Origin: an uncultured Bacteroidales bacterium
GTDB taxonomy: Bacteria; Bacteroidota; Bacteroidia; Bacteroidales; UBA932
Reading direction: 5' to 3'
Length of the DNA: 64,000 bases
NCBI GenBank assembly: GCA_946403855.1
Contig: CAMJBH010000005.1
Span: 1 to 64,000 of the forward strand
Shown here piece by piece: positions 43,322 to 52,791 of the stretch; positions within the stretch are counted from its first letter, which is position 1, and each line of letters starts with the position of its first letter. The notes under the pieces were generated by a model. That model was not told the DNA's origin, did no database searches, and saw only the letters and a program-made list of their open reading frames with translations. The position numbers and the translations under genes are program-made.

Positions 43322-44569
43322 ATGGCCGTATCATTTTACCTCGACACCAGAGCTTGCCAGAAAGGGAAGCCCGCGCCCCTGAAGGTCGCCATCCGGCGCA
43401 AGGGAACAACATCATTCATCACCACAGAAATCAAGGTCCTGCCTGACGATTGGGACCCGGCCCGCCAGCAGGTCAAGGCCACCAACACCAACGCCAAGCG
43501 TATAAACGTCATCCTGAACAAAAAGCGCCTCGACGTGGAGACGGCCATCCTCCGGCTCATGGAAGCCCAGGAGCTGACCGGCCTCAACGCGGCCCAGCTC
43601 CGCGAGAAGGTGACGGCGCTCATCGACCCGGACGCTGCCAAGAGAGCTGCGGAAGCCCGGCTCTTCCTGGCACGGTTCAAGCGCTTCATGGAGCTGAAGG
43701 ATAACGACGGCACCAGGGGCCTGTATGCGTTCACGCTCCGCAAGATGGAGACGTTCGACAAGAAGCTGCACCTATACACCTTCGAGGACATCACCCGAGA
43801 CTGGCTCCAGAACTTCGAGAAGCACCTCTCCAAGACCGAAGCGAAGAATACCCGCAACATCCACCTGCGGAATATCCGGGCCGTGTTCAACGACGCGATA
43901 GATTCGGGCATCACCACCTGCTACCCGTTCAGGAAGTTCACCGTGAGGCCGGAAGCGACGAAGAAGAAGGCCCTGACGGCGGACCGGCTGCACGACCTTG
44001 CCATCCGTACCTGCGAGCCCTACCAAGTCCAGTACCGCGACATGTTCCTTCTGATGTTCATGCTCCGGGGCATCAATATCGGCGACATGCTCAAGCTCAA
44101 GAAATCCGATATCAGGGACGGTCGCCTGGACTACCGGCGCTCCAAGGTGGGCACTCTGTTCTCCGTCAAGATAGAGCCGGAGGCGCAGGCCATCATAGAC
44201 CGCTACAGGGGTAAGAAATACCTCCTGAATCCGCTCGATACATACAAAGACTATCGAGACTACCTCCACCACCTCAACGACGCGCTGAAGGCCATAGGAA
44301 GGACCGTAGGGAAGCACGGCAAGGCCGAAGACGACGGCAAGTTTCCGGGGCTGTCCTCAAACTGGGCCCGACATACCTGGGCCACGGTCGCCTCGTACAT
44401 CGACATTCCCAAGGAGGTGGTGAGCAAGGCGCTGGGGCACGGCATCGGCCTGACGGTGACAGATATCTACATTGATTTCGACAGCTCCAAGGTGGACGAG
44501 GCTAACCGGCGCATCATCGACTTTATTCTGTATGGGAAAGATTACCGCAAGAATGGCGATTGTTCCTGA
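43322..44569 (+). CDS. int: Tyrosine integrase of the prophage
   Basis: A 415-aa tyrosine recombinase of the Bacteroidota phage/mobile-element type. The N-terminal part has an Arm-DNA-binding-like fold ('VSFYLDTRACQKGKPAPLKV'), the middle a SAM-like core-binding domain (~100-200), and the C-terminal half the catalytic domain: Arg in 'MLRGINIGDML' (about R249), 'WARHTWATVA', 'LGHGIGLTVTDIY' with the nucleophile about Y383. The usual His before ARHT is replaced by Asn-Trp-Ala context (SSNWARHT). The start is the first ATG; in-frame TTG/GTG codons at 43268-43304 are possible. It is oriented away from the tRNA, opposite to the rest of the phage genes. Confidence 0.92.
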   Translation: MAVSFYLDTRACQKGKPAPLKVAIRRKGTTSFITTEIKVLPDDWDPARQQVKATNTNAKRINVILNKKRLDVETAILRLMEAQELTGLNAAQLREKVTALIDPDAAKRAAEARLFLARFKRFMELKDNDGTRGLYAFTLRKMETFDKKLHLYTFEDITRDWLQNFEKHLSKTEAKNTRNIHLRNIRAVFNDAIDSGITTCYPFRKFTVRPEATKKKALTADRLHDLAIRTCEPYQVQYRDMFLLMFMLRGINIGDMLKLKKSDIRDGRLDYRRSKVGTLFSVKIEPEAQAIIDRYRGKKYLLNPLDTYKDYRDYLHHLNDALKAIGRTVGKHGKAEDDGKFPGLSSNWARHTWATVASYIDIPKEVVSKALGHGIGLTVTDIYIDFDSSKVDEANRRIIDFILYGKDYRKNGDCS

Positions 44570-44828
44570 AACCGCAAAATTTCCAGATGCGTGCGATTCT
44601 TGCGCGAAAGTGTGCGAAAAATGCCGGAAACCGTGCCAAAATTGCCGTTTTCTGTGCGATTCTTGCCAAAAAGCAATAGCTGGGAGCTTCGCAGCCGCCA
44701 GCTATCTGGATGAAAAAATCTTTAGAATAGGCAAGATGCAATTACGGGAGCACCGGCCCGGTTGTGTCAGAATGTATATCCGAAGGTCACGCCCACGCCG
44801 GCATAGGGTTGCCAGCCGTTCGGAGTGA
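44553..44828 (+). CDS. Possible small cysteine-rich protein
   Basis: A 91-aa reading frame overlapping the integrase end by 17 bp. Residues ~14-42 contain nine Cys in CxxC and CxxxC spacing (CDSCAKVCEKC, then RKPCQNCRFLCDSC), which looks like a zinc-ribbon or knot-like unit. The rest is basic and overlaps the end of the converging phage gene by 62 bp. Short DNA repeats (TGTGCGATTCTTGCC-like, twice) underlie the Cys pattern, so it could be chance coding in a repeat. Support is weak. Confidence 0.25.
   Translation: MAIVPETAKFPDACDSCAKVCEKCRKPCQNCRFLCDSCQKAIAGSFAAASYLDEKIFRIGKMQLREHRPGCVRMYIRRSRPRRHRVASRSE
44676..44705 (-). terminator. Possible terminator between convergent integrase and lysis genes
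   Basis: An 8-bp inverted repeat (44676-44683 with 44698-44705, ATAGCTGG/CCAGCTAT) is followed on the minus strand by TGCTTTTT. Its place between convergent genes fits a terminator for the leftward late operon. Confidence 0.4.
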
Positions 44829-45306
44829 AGCCATAGCCCACCTGCGGGCCGATGGTGACGCTCCAGTGCTTTGTCTTTGTCCGCACCTCCGTTATCGTGG
44901 TGGTCGGGGCCGCTATCCAGATGTCAACGAGCTTCGGATGGTAGCCCTCCACGACGGCCCTGTAGTTCTCGCCCTCGTAGGTGCGCCTCTCGATAGGGAT
45001 TTCAACGATTGCAGAATCCGGAGCCGCCGGTGGGTGTTCAGGCGCGACCACGGAAGAATCGACCGGCGAGGGAGGCTGCGGGGTAACGGCGACCAGCGGA
45101 AGCGCGGCCTGCTCCGTCCCCACAGCCTCGGTTGCGGCGAGCTTGATTGTGTCGTGGATATATTCTATCGTCGTGACGGTGTCGCGGACGATGGCCGGTT
45201 GTTCTTTCGGCCATCCGGGCAGCTTCCTGTCAACCCAGACGATGAGCGCCGCGAAGGCGAGGATTGACAGGATGCAGATAATGGTTTTCAGGGTCTTGTT
45301 GCTCAT
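44767..45306 (-). CDS. Phage membrane-anchored lysis-region protein
   Basis: A 179-aa protein with one N-terminal transmembrane helix (residues ~7-24), a Pro-rich spacer (~80-105) and a beta-rich end with aromatic Gly patterns (VTIGPQVGYGFTPN, then GVGVTFGYTF), which resembles a small outer-membrane barrel fragment. I associate this layout with DUF6808-type proteins of Bacteroides phages, from memory. Being directly after the endolysin and spanning from inner membrane to a barrel-like tail, a spanin-like role is possible but only inferred. The start overlaps the endolysin stop by ATGA. Confidence 0.65.
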   Translation of the reverse strand: MSNKTLKTIICILSILAFAALIVWVDRKLPGWPKEQPAIVRDTVTTIEYIHDTIKLAATEAVGTEQAALPLVAVTPQPPSPVDSSVVAPEHPPAAPDSAIVEIPIERRTYEGENYRAVVEGYHPKLVDIWIAAPTTTITEVRTKTKHWSVTIGPQVGYGFTPNGWQPYAGVGVTFGYTF

Positions 45307-45818
45307 TTGAACACGTTTTTGATGTCGTTCAGCCGGTTCAGCCAGCCTTTCAGGAACACCTTCTGGGACGGGTTGCTGCGCACGATGGCCTCAAACCACG
45401 CCTTGCGCATCTGCCAGAGCTTTTCAAAGATGGCCTTGCGGTCCTTCCCGTTGATGGCGGCAAGGGTCTTGGGACCGATAATCCCGTCAGCCTGGCACCC
45501 GAGGCAAGCCTGTATCTTCTTGATGGCCGTGACCGGGCCGGACCCCCAGCCCATGTCACAGCAGAGCAGGGCGGTGAAATCGTCCTCAATCTGGCCGCAC
45601 TTCATCTTGTTGTAGTAGCCGTTCTTGAAGATGCGGAGCCACTGGTCTTCCGTCATCTTCTTGAGGTCGGCTGCGGTCTTATCGGGGCCGTAGTAGGATT
45701 GAAAGGTCTTGAGGGTGATGCCCATCATCGTGGGACCTCCCTTGTCGGCTGGGTGGTTGGAGTAGCCGCCCTCCCATTTCTTGAAGAATTTGACAATCTT
45801 CTGTTCTCTTGGTGTCAT
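45303..45818 (-). CDS. GH108 endolysin (N-acetylmuramidase)
   Basis: A 171-aa lysozyme that cuts host peptidoglycan at lysis. 'KWEGGYSNHPADKGGPTMMGIT' spans the catalytic Glu (about E16) and the family motif of GH108; the second half carries 'QADGIIGPKTLAAING', a peptidoglycan-binding type 3 signature. There is no signal peptide, so export depends on the holin encoded further upstream in the operon. It is followed by an ATGA overlap with the membrane-anchored protein. Confidence 0.9.
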   Translation of the reverse strand: MTPREQKIVKFFKKWEGGYSNHPADKGGPTMMGITLKTFQSYYGPDKTAADLKKMTEDQWLRIFKNGYYNKMKCGQIEDDFTALLCCDMGWGSGPVTAIKKIQACLGCQADGIIGPKTLAAINGKDRKAIFEKLWQMRKAWFEAIVRSNPSQKVFLKGWLNRLNDIKNVFK

Positions 45819-45821
45819 GGC

Positions 45822-45986
45822 TTAATCTGTTAAGTATTTGGTAAAGTCGATGTTCTCGGAACCCTCGCGCCTCGGCGGGCCGTTCTTGCGCCGGTCAAGC
45901 TCCTGCCTGATGCTGTAGATTTCATCCATCTTCATCTGCAAGAGCTTCTCCAGCTCCTTGGTAGATAGTTTTCGGTAATCTTCCAT
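45822..45986 (-). CDS. Small phage coiled-coil protein (54 aa)
   Basis: A 54-codon gene between the tail fibre gene (4 bp away) and the endolysin (3 bp away). It encodes a highly charged helical peptide: 'MEDYRKLSTKELEKLLQMKM' then heptad-like Leu/Ile spacing through QELDRRKNG, and a polar C-terminus. It fills the gap exactly and keeps the operon without spacing, which supports translation. I recognise no family. Confidence 0.6.
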   Translation of the reverse strand: MEDYRKLSTKELEKLLQMKMDEIYSIRQELDRRKNGPPRREGSENIDFTKYLTD

Positions 45987-45990
45987 AAGG

Positions 45991-48900
45991 CTATGTCAGT
46001 TTGAGGTAGCCGCTGCTGTCCCTCGATGCGGTGTACCATGTGGAGCCTCCGTTGAAGGAGAACTGCATACCGTTCGACGAATGCAGGCGAATGGCATTGT
46101 TCCCGTTGCGAAGCAGGAACTCCACCACGTTGCCGGTCTTGATAAACTCCGCTTTCTGGGAGCCGGAGAACATCGCCCTGAAGCCGTTCGCGCCGATGGC
46201 CGTCACCTGCGCGGGGTAGGTTATCTGGATGGTCCCTCTTCCATAATTAAGAGTGTAATCAACCTGGTTATCGGAGCGTACATTGTATCCTCCGATGACC
46301 GATTCCCACTTGAGTTTAAGGGTGTGGCTCCCTGCTGGCAGTCGCAAGGTCTCACCGATGAGAATTTCCGTGTTGGAAGATTGATAACTGCCACCTTCTT
46401 CCCACTCAACCTCTATATTCCCGACTTCACATGCAAGGATATTGTCGTCAATCTCCATCCATACGCGACCGGACCAATATGTCGCGCCGCCGTTATTTCC
46501 TCCGAGGGTTATCAGTTCGGTCAGGGTTATATTGGGGATTCTGATGGCATTAACGTCATCATCGACCGTGAAGGTCGCAAGGACCGTGCTGCCGGAAATA
46601 GTACGTCCGGCATTGACCTGGGGGCAAGTAAACGTTCCGTAATATCCCTGTCCGCTACTGATTTCCTTGGTATTGTTGCTTGGCGTGCTCGCCAAATCTG
46701 CGCCGGTGATAATCAGCTTCGTGTCAAGGTTCGCATCGAGCATGGTGAGCGAATCACCCCTGGCAAGAATCCTCGCGCCCGTGTCGCTCGTCCGGAGAAT
46801 GCGGACAACAGCGTTTTCGATGACAGCTTCTTCTGCAAACAGAAATCCTGTTGCGATGTTCGAGAACTGCGCCCCGAAGTCCATCCAGTAGGCCGCATTC
46901 GTCGGAACGATGCCGCGGAAGGAGCCGCCGACGCAAGGGTTTGCGCGGTAGTATTTCTTCACGCCGCCGGACACGTAGCTCACGATATCCGTGCGTGCCG
47001 CCGTCCCGAAATACGTCTCATTGGGGTCGTAAACGCCGCGATAAGGGCAGGCCGGGCCGTCGTTGCCGCTCTGGCCGTCCTGGCCGTTCATGCAGATGGG
47101 CGTTGTCCAGTCGGACGCAACGCCGTTCAGAACCTTGCAGGAAGTCATCCAGACGCGCTGCTCATAGTAGGCAGAATTGAACTTGAAGCAGGCGCAATCC
47201 TCATAGGAAGCGGAGCCGTCCTTCACATAGGCGAAGTCGATGCGATGGACCCCGGCACGCTTGACCTTCAGCTCGACCGTCACGGCCTTTGGCACGCCGT
47301 TCGTGTCGCTGCTATGGCGGGAAGAGTAGTTGGTGACATCTGCCTCTTCAGCATCAATCGCCATATCCTCGTCCACCTTGCCGACATACAGCCAGTCATA
47401 GTTTGCCTCGGAAGCGACGATGAGGTCAATCTTCACATAGACGTTATCCCGCTCCGTCTTGAAGAAGAACTTCTCGACGGTCGCCTGGCTGTGGGTGATA
47501 GCATCGGCCTTGTAGAATCCCGCGAGCGACTTCTGGTTGGTGCCAGTACCGACGGTTCCGCTACTCTGGTAGGTCCAGTTGCCAGAATAGGTCTTGCCGC
47601 TCACGGTCGAACCGACCTGCGTGGGCGTAGGGTCGTCGCCCCATCCTGAAGGGCTGGGGTTGGTCCCGGTGGGCACGTCCGGGCGGGTCTCCTGTGACTT
47701 GAACAGGAACTTGGTGGAGTAGCCGTCGCTACCGTTGGTTCCGTTCGTGCCGTTGGTGCCAGAATATGCTACGGAGTATTGCGTGGTACTGGAGCCGTCG
47801 GTGTAGGTGATTACCGTGCGCGTCCAGACGAAATAACCCGGGCCGATAGAGACTTCATCCAGAGATTCCTTCCAGAGGTTTTCCCCGACCGGCGGCGTGG
47901 TCCCGCTCGAAGAGACGGAGTAACGTACCTGGGTGCTGGCTATGCCCTTGCCGTTCGTGCCGTCCTCCACCAGCTTCTTCACGTCGGACCATTCCGAGGA
48001 AAGGATATCATCGGTGGCCGTGGTCGCAATGGCCGTGGCCTGGGTGACGTAGCAGGGGTTTCCGTTGGATGCGGGTATCTGTTGGGACCAGCCGTTGAAG
48101 TTCGCGCTGGAGCCGGAGAGCAGGCCGGAGGCGAAGGTATAGGTCAGCGTGCCGGACGGCTTCGCGGGTGCTGAAGCTGCACGCTTGTACAGGGTGATGG
48201 TGGCGGTGTTCAGACCATCCTCGACAAACTTCACGGGCGTTGCCCATTCGGTATAGGCAATCTTATCCGTCGTGGTGTTGCTGGAGGCCGTCGCCGCCGT
48301 CACGTAGAGCGGGTTCCCGTCATCTGCCGGTATGGCCTGGGACCAGCCTGAAGGTGTCGATGTCAGGGCGTTGGTCTCGAAGGAATAGGTCAGGTCATTG
48401 TTCCAGTCAATCGACGGGGCCGAGGCCGCACGCTTGTACAGGTGGACCACGGCGGTATGCTTTCCGTTGTCACCAGCGGTTCCCGTCTCGCCCTTGATGC
48501 GGACGATGGTCCAGTTACCCCACTCGCCGTTGATGCACTCCCTTTCGGCCCTCCAGTACATGTTCGTGAAGTCCTCGCTGCTGTCCAGTACCGGGTCGAA
48601 CCAGACCTGCAAGCCGGAGCCGCCGTGCCGGTTGGCCGTGGTGGGCGTGGCCGGGGTCGCGTCGTTGGCCTGCATCTTGGCAAACTCCACGTCGAAGGTG
48701 TCGGTGTCGGTCATCTGGCGGGGCGTGGACCATGCTGCCTGCTGGGGAGAAAGGCCGTCGCTGGAGAAGATGCGGGTGGTCGCCCAGAGTATCTCATTAC
48801 CGGCTGGGATTCCGTCGGACCAGTACACGCCAGAGATATCGTTGCCCTGCTCGTCGTACACCTGCCATGATGTGCCGGTAGGCGGGTTGGGCTGGGCAAA

Positions 48901-51627
48901 GGAGCCCTCATTTGCTTCCGGGGGTCTCGGGGTGGTGTTGGTGCGGCAGAAAACCGTGCTCTTGAACGAGGATTGCCCCGTCTCGCCCTTGATACCCTTG
49001 GCGATGCACTGCCAGTAGTTCGCATTGGTGACGGGAGGATAGGGACCATCCGGAGCCTCAACCTCATCTGAAGGTACGATGTTGACGTATCGGTACGTGC
49101 TGATAACTCCGTTCACGTTGGCCCAGACCTCATCGCCCATGCAGTACCGCACGCCAGAAGCGAACTCCCCGCACCACGCGCCGATAAGCGTCAGATTACC
49201 GGCCCCCGTCTGCACGAGCGGACCACGGAGCACAAGGCCGTTAACGGGGTCGTACCGCAGCTTGTCGCCCAGCTGCACGACCTTCTGAATCAGGTCCCAG
49301 AACGTCGTACCATCCGAGGAAACTATCTTGTCGGTGGTAATGCGCCCGGGCAGAACCTCCGTGAACCCGAACAGGGTGACAAAGGAGCGGTCGTTATCCT
49401 GTTCCGAGTTGAGCATCCCGACGAGCAGGTGGTAATAGCCGCCGGTGATGGTGTCGCCGCTCTTGACCAGGGCGCTGTTCATCCCGATGGCCGTCTCCGA
49501 AAGGATATACTGTCCCGTGTTGTGGGTGCTGCCGTCGTTCAGCGCGTCCACCTTGGCATACAGGTAGTATCGCTTGGATGCAAGGGCCTCGCCGAGATAG
49601 GGGCTGTCGAACGCGGCCATATCCCAGAACAGATATTCGGAATCGGCGTGCGAATTGCTCAGGGTGTCAATCCCCAGCGTCATGTGCTGGAGGATGGCCG
49701 CATTGCAGTGCAGTATCTTCGTCGCGGGGTTGAACGCAATCCCCGGCGAGACCTGCTGCGGGTTGGTCTTGGCGTTGACGAAACGGAACTGGAGGCTTTC
49801 GTCTCCCACGAGCAGCTGCATGGTCTGCACGGCTATGGGGCTGATGCGCTCCGTGAACCCCTCCAGCATCGCCTTCTCCAGCATTTCCATCGTCTCCTTC
49901 GCGTCACGGAAGGACCGGCGGGCGTAGCGTTCGAGGGCGTAGGTCTGGTTCAGGACCCGGGCGGTCTCCGCGCCGGCCTGCGCTATCCTCGAAGACAGCC
50001 CGCCCTTCACCGATTCGTTGCTCAGGGTGACTTCCGGGGAATAGGGGTCGTTGATATAGTCCTTGACCGCCACGATGCGCGTCACCAGAGGCTCCGGCTG
50101 GATGCTGTCGTTCTGGAAGGATATTGAGCCGCCGAGCTTCAGCTTGCCGCCGACGTTGAGCCAGTTGCGCTTCGAGAAGAGGTCGTCAATCGTTCCCTTG
50201 AACGTCACCTGCACGTCCTTATGCTGGAACAGGTACTTTGCCGCCTGCCGGAGGGCATCGAACTCCGCGCCGCTCGCATCTGCCATGTTCACGATATAGG
50301 AATCAGGAAGGTAGCAGTTCACGACGATGTAGGTGTCCTTCACGGTCGGGTCCGAATCCGCATTGGGCCTGTAGGTGGCGTTCGGCATGTCGATATCGTT
50401 GAACGTCGCCCGGACCAGCTCGAAGCGGTTGGCCGGGCGCTCTTCGTTCTGGCTGTTGGCGTTCGCCTGGGTGACGGCCGCTTTCCTGAAGGTGGCATCG
50501 AACTCCTTGCCCGCGAGCATACCTGTCTGGAAGATGACCGTCAGCGGGTCGCCGTTCTCCAGCAGGCAAGCAGCATAGTCGAGGCTTGCAGGGATATCCG
50601 CGTCGATGATATCGACCTGCACATTCAGCCAATCATCGCCGGTCGGCGGCTCGTCAAGGGCCATCAGCTCCGCATAGGTGAGGTACTGGTGATTGTACAG
50701 GTAGCGGACCCCCGTCACCGTCCCCACGCGCTTGGGGTAGACGTTCGTCACGTCCAGCGATTCCTCGTTGCAGGCGGGCGGCGCATCCTCCAGCATGACG
50801 GACTGGCCCTTGGCATCGGTCTTCATCTGGACGGCCTTGGACGAATTGAAACCATCCTCCTGAACATACGCCTGCCCGTTAAGATAGCGGAAATGCTCGC
50901 CGTCAAACTGGAAGTGGAAATCCTTGGGAAGCAGCAGGGTGCTGTTGCCATACTCCTTCAGCGAGATATTGCGGTCGGAGCCTTGGATATAGAGGCGCTG
51001 AATCTGGCCGGTCTCGCCGTAGTTGGCGCTGCCCACGCCAGCCTTGAAGCCGGTGTTACGGCCATATCCCAGCGCCAGCGGGTCTTCGGTGTTGTATTCG
51101 ACCTTGCGCAGGTGTATGGCCTTGCCCACGACCTCCCACTCCGTATCATAGAGGGTTGCAAGGGCTGTCAGCGCATCGGAGAGCTTGGTATGGTTGTACT
51201 GCATCTCCTTCTGCGGGCCGTCGATGCAGGTGCCGACGGTCCACGGGTTCTGCACCTGCCCCTCGCGCTCCGTGAGGTTGGCGACGATGAGCGCAAGATG
51301 CTCCGCAGGGGTCGCCATCATAGGGAACACGAGACGGCCGTCCACGGGATTATGGACGACGTATTTCGTGAACCTGGACTGCTGGCCATCAAAGGTCAGC
51401 TTGTAGAAGTAATCGCGGTTGTGCTGGATGGTAACGTCGGGATTCGACATCAGCTCGTAGCGCTCGCCCTGAAAATCCACGTAGCAGCCTATCCCAAACT
51501 CCACGTGCTGCGTGAGCGAGAACTCCAGATAGACGCGGCTGTCGCCCATTATCTCCCGGTAACGGTACGAAGTATCATCCACTTCGATATGGATGATGGG
51601 CGTTCCCTGATAGTCGTAAATTATCAT
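45991..51627 (-). CDS. Phage tail hub/central fibre protein (1,878 aa)
   Basis: A very large leftward protein. The N-terminal ~560 residues resemble tail-tip hub (Tal/gp44-like) proteins of Bacteroides siphophages: 'YREIMGDSRVYLEFSLTQHV', then 'SDALTALATLYDTEWEV'. A helical linker (~560-620) is followed by beta modules. Residues ~1058-1140 and ~1143-1225 are tandem copies starting LYKRAASAP and ending with a W-x-x-V/P-K-x-VEDG line. Collagen-like Gly-x-x stretches (GTNGTNGTNGSDG near ~1300) follow. The C-terminal ~250 residues are beta-rich with an Ig-like look. It likely forms the tail tip that contacts the cell. It starts 3 bp after the holin. Confidence 0.75.
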   Translation of the reverse strand: MIIYDYQGTPIIHIEVDDTSYRYREIMGDSRVYLEFSLTQHVEFGIGCYVDFQGERYELMSNPDVTIQHNRDYFYKLTFDGQQSRFTKYVVHNPVDGRLVFPMMATPAEHLALIVANLTEREGQVQNPWTVGTCIDGPQKEMQYNHTKLSDALTALATLYDTEWEVVGKAIHLRKVEYNTEDPLALGYGRNTGFKAGVGSANYGETGQIQRLYIQGSDRNISLKEYGNSTLLLPKDFHFQFDGEHFRYLNGQAYVQEDGFNSSKAVQMKTDAKGQSVMLEDAPPACNEESLDVTNVYPKRVGTVTGVRYLYNHQYLTYAELMALDEPPTGDDWLNVQVDIIDADIPASLDYAACLLENGDPLTVIFQTGMLAGKEFDATFRKAAVTQANANSQNEERPANRFELVRATFNDIDMPNATYRPNADSDPTVKDTYIVVNCYLPDSYIVNMADASGAEFDALRQAAKYLFQHKDVQVTFKGTIDDLFSKRNWLNVGGKLKLGGSISFQNDSIQPEPLVTRIVAVKDYINDPYSPEVTLSNESVKGGLSSRIAQAGAETARVLNQTYALERYARRSFRDAKETMEMLEKAMLEGFTERISPIAVQTMQLLVGDESLQFRFVNAKTNPQQVSPGIAFNPATKILHCNAAILQHMTLGIDTLSNSHADSEYLFWDMAAFDSPYLGEALASKRYYLYAKVDALNDGSTHNTGQYILSETAIGMNSALVKSGDTITGGYYHLLVGMLNSEQDNDRSFVTLFGFTEVLPGRITTDKIVSSDGTTFWDLIQKVVQLGDKLRYDPVNGLVLRGPLVQTGAGNLTLIGAWCGEFASGVRYCMGDEVWANVNGVISTYRYVNIVPSDEVEAPDGPYPPVTNANYWQCIAKGIKGETGQSSFKSTVFCRTNTTPRPPEANEGSFAQPNPPTGTSWQVYDEQGNDISGVYWSDGIPAGNEILWATTRIFSSDGLSPQQAAWSTPRQMTDTDTFDVEFAKMQANDATPATPTTANRHGGSGLQVWFDPVLDSSEDFTNMYWRAERECINGEWGNWTIVRIKGETGTAGDNGKHTAVVHLYKRAASAPSIDWNNDLTYSFETNALTSTPSGWSQAIPADDGNPLYVTAATASSNTTTDKIAYTEWATPVKFVEDGLNTATITLYKRAASAPAKPSGTLTYTFASGLLSGSSANFNGWSQQIPASNGNPCYVTQATAIATTATDDILSSEWSDVKKLVEDGTNGKGIASTQVRYSVSSSGTTPPVGENLWKESLDEVSIGPGYFVWTRTVITYTDGSSTTQYSVAYSGTNGTNGTNGSDGYSTKFLFKSQETRPDVPTGTNPSPSGWGDDPTPTQVGSTVSGKTYSGNWTYQSSGTVGTGTNQKSLAGFYKADAITHSQATVEKFFFKTERDNVYVKIDLIVASEANYDWLYVGKVDEDMAIDAEEADVTNYSSRHSSDTNGVPKAVTVELKVKRAGVHRIDFAYVKDGSASYEDCACFKFNSAYYEQRVWMTSCKVLNGVASDWTTPICMNGQDGQSGNDGPACPYRGVYDPNETYFGTAARTDIVSYVSGGVKKYYRANPCVGGSFRGIVPTNAAYWMDFGAQFSNIATGFLFAEEAVIENAVVRILRTSDTGARILARGDSLTMLDANLDTKLIITGADLASTPSNNTKEISSGQGYYGTFTCPQVNAGRTISGSTVLATFTVDDDVNAIRIPNITLTELITLGGNNGGATYWSGRVWMEIDDNILACEVGNIEVEWEEGGSYQSSNTEILIGETLRLPAGSHTLKLKWESVIGGYNVRSDNQVDYTLNYGRGTIQITYPAQVTAIGANGFRAMFSGSQKAEFIKTGNVVEFLLRNGNNAIRLHSSNGMQFSFNGGSTWYTASRDSSGYLKLT

Positions 51628-51630
51628 GGC

Positions 51631-52203
51631 TTACTTCTTTTTGGGTGTAAACTGACCTTTCGGGTCCCTGGGCTGCTTCTTTGCTTTCTTGCGCCGGACC
51701 GATTCCTTCAGTATCTTCTCCACTTCAGCCTCGTCGCACTTGAGCTTGCTCGCAATCTCCCCTATGAGGGCCTTCTGGAACATTCGCAGGAAGGGGTTTG
51801 TCGGGAAGAGGATGAGCAGCGAAGCAAGGAACGACCACGTTTCCGTCAACGCGATGACGACCCCCACAACGCCGGAGGTAAGGGCGAACTCCCAGCTGGT
51901 TTCCGCAGCTATCGCCTTGTCGATGCACAGGAGCACCAGAAGGGCGGTTCCATAAACGACCACCTTCTCGACCGTCAGGCGGGCGAGCTCGCTCTTGGCG
52001 AAGTTCTTCCGCTTGATGGAGACGGCGATGCCGCAAATCAGGTCGATGGTTGTGGCAATGATAACGACATAGACGATGAACACGCCGCCGGAGACGGCAT
52101 CCGCGATGAACAGGCCGAGACCGGCCAGCCAGCTGGCGGGGTAGCGCAGGGCTTCAAGGAGCTTCTGCGAGATATGGGGTAACAGGTGCGACTGAAAAAG
52201 CAT
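51631..52203 (-). CDS. Phage holin (toxin-secretion/phage-lysis holin family)
   Basis: A 190-aa membrane protein. Three or four hydrophobic helices include 'FIVYVVIIATTIDLICGIAV' and the following 'FAKSELARLTVEKVVVYGT', which match the D..G and K-rich loop pattern of the Phage_holin_4 family. The C-terminus is long and very basic (RRKKAKKQPRDPKGQFTPKKK), typical of holins. The start at 52203 is chosen because an upstream ATG would add 12 polar residues. The gap 52204-52260 is empty. Confidence 0.8.
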   Translation of the reverse strand: MLFQSHLLPHISQKLLEALRYPASWLAGLGLFIADAVSGGVFIVYVVIIATTIDLICGIAVSIKRKNFAKSELARLTVEKVVVYGTALLVLLCIDKAIAAETSWEFALTSGVVGVVIALTETWSFLASLLILFPTNPFLRMFQKALIGEIASKLKCDEAEVEKILKESVRRKKAKKQPRDPKGQFTPKKK

Positions 52204-52260
52204 AGTAGTAGAAGGATTATGCCCCTCCTGCCCATTCAAGAGGGGCGGTTAGACGGGTAA

Positions 52261-52761
52261 TTAAATCAGCATGGCGACGTAGGCGGCTCCTATGGCCGAG
52301 ATTTCAAGCCAGAAGAGCCAGCTCCGGCTTATGGTTTTCGTGACCCCGGCGACGATGTAGAAGACGACGATGGAGCCCAGGATGAACGGCCACAGCTTGC
52401 AGGCGAGAATCACCCAGAGGATTGCCAGTACCGCGAAAAGGAGGTCAAGGAACGCATATACGCCCTTGGAGAATCCGCCGCTTGCAAATCGGCTGGAAAG
52501 CTGTGTGAACACGACCACGAAACCGGCCAGAAATCCGAGGAACTGCCACGGGCTTCCCTTCGTCACTTCGAGAATCGAGGGCAGGGCGGCGAACAGGGCG
52601 ATGATGGTGACGATGCCGCTCAGGTACAGCGGGAACCCCGGCAGCTTCTCCTTCCAGCCCTTGAGCCAGTCGGAATACTTCTCGGGAACGCCGACGAAGA
52701 TGCAGGAAAGGGCCACGAATGCGACCATCAGCACGAGGGAAAAAATAAGCAATGCTTTCAT
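52261..52761 (-). CDS. Phage integral membrane protein, unknown function
   Basis: A 166-aa protein with about five hydrophobic helices (residues ~4-24, 45-65, 72-90, 103-125, 128-160) and short charged loops. I recognise no family. It sits in the lysis module, just before the holin in transcription order, so an accessory holin, antiholin or superinfection-exclusion role is possible. Confidence 0.6.
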   Translation of the reverse strand: MKALLIFSLVLMVAFVALSCIFVGVPEKYSDWLKGWKEKLPGFPLYLSGIVTIIALFAALPSILEVTKGSPWQFLGFLAGFVVVFTQLSSRFASGGFSKGVYAFLDLLFAVLAILWVILACKLWPFILGSIVVFYIVAGVTKTISRSWLFWLEISAIGAAYVAMLI

Positions 52762-52791
52762 AATGTGTTTGTTTTTGAAAAGGTTGATGGA

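Noticed and set aside
45991..46100. A second DGR variable region at the end of the 1,878-aa tail protein
   Set aside because: Its C-terminus has a 'NGGSTWYTASRDSSGYL' type ending and no stretch resembling the TR.
50221..52182. A 653-codon + strand frame, and similar frames at 46081-47649 and 53636-54787
   Set aside because: All lie opposite well-supported phage genes and show the same shadow composition.
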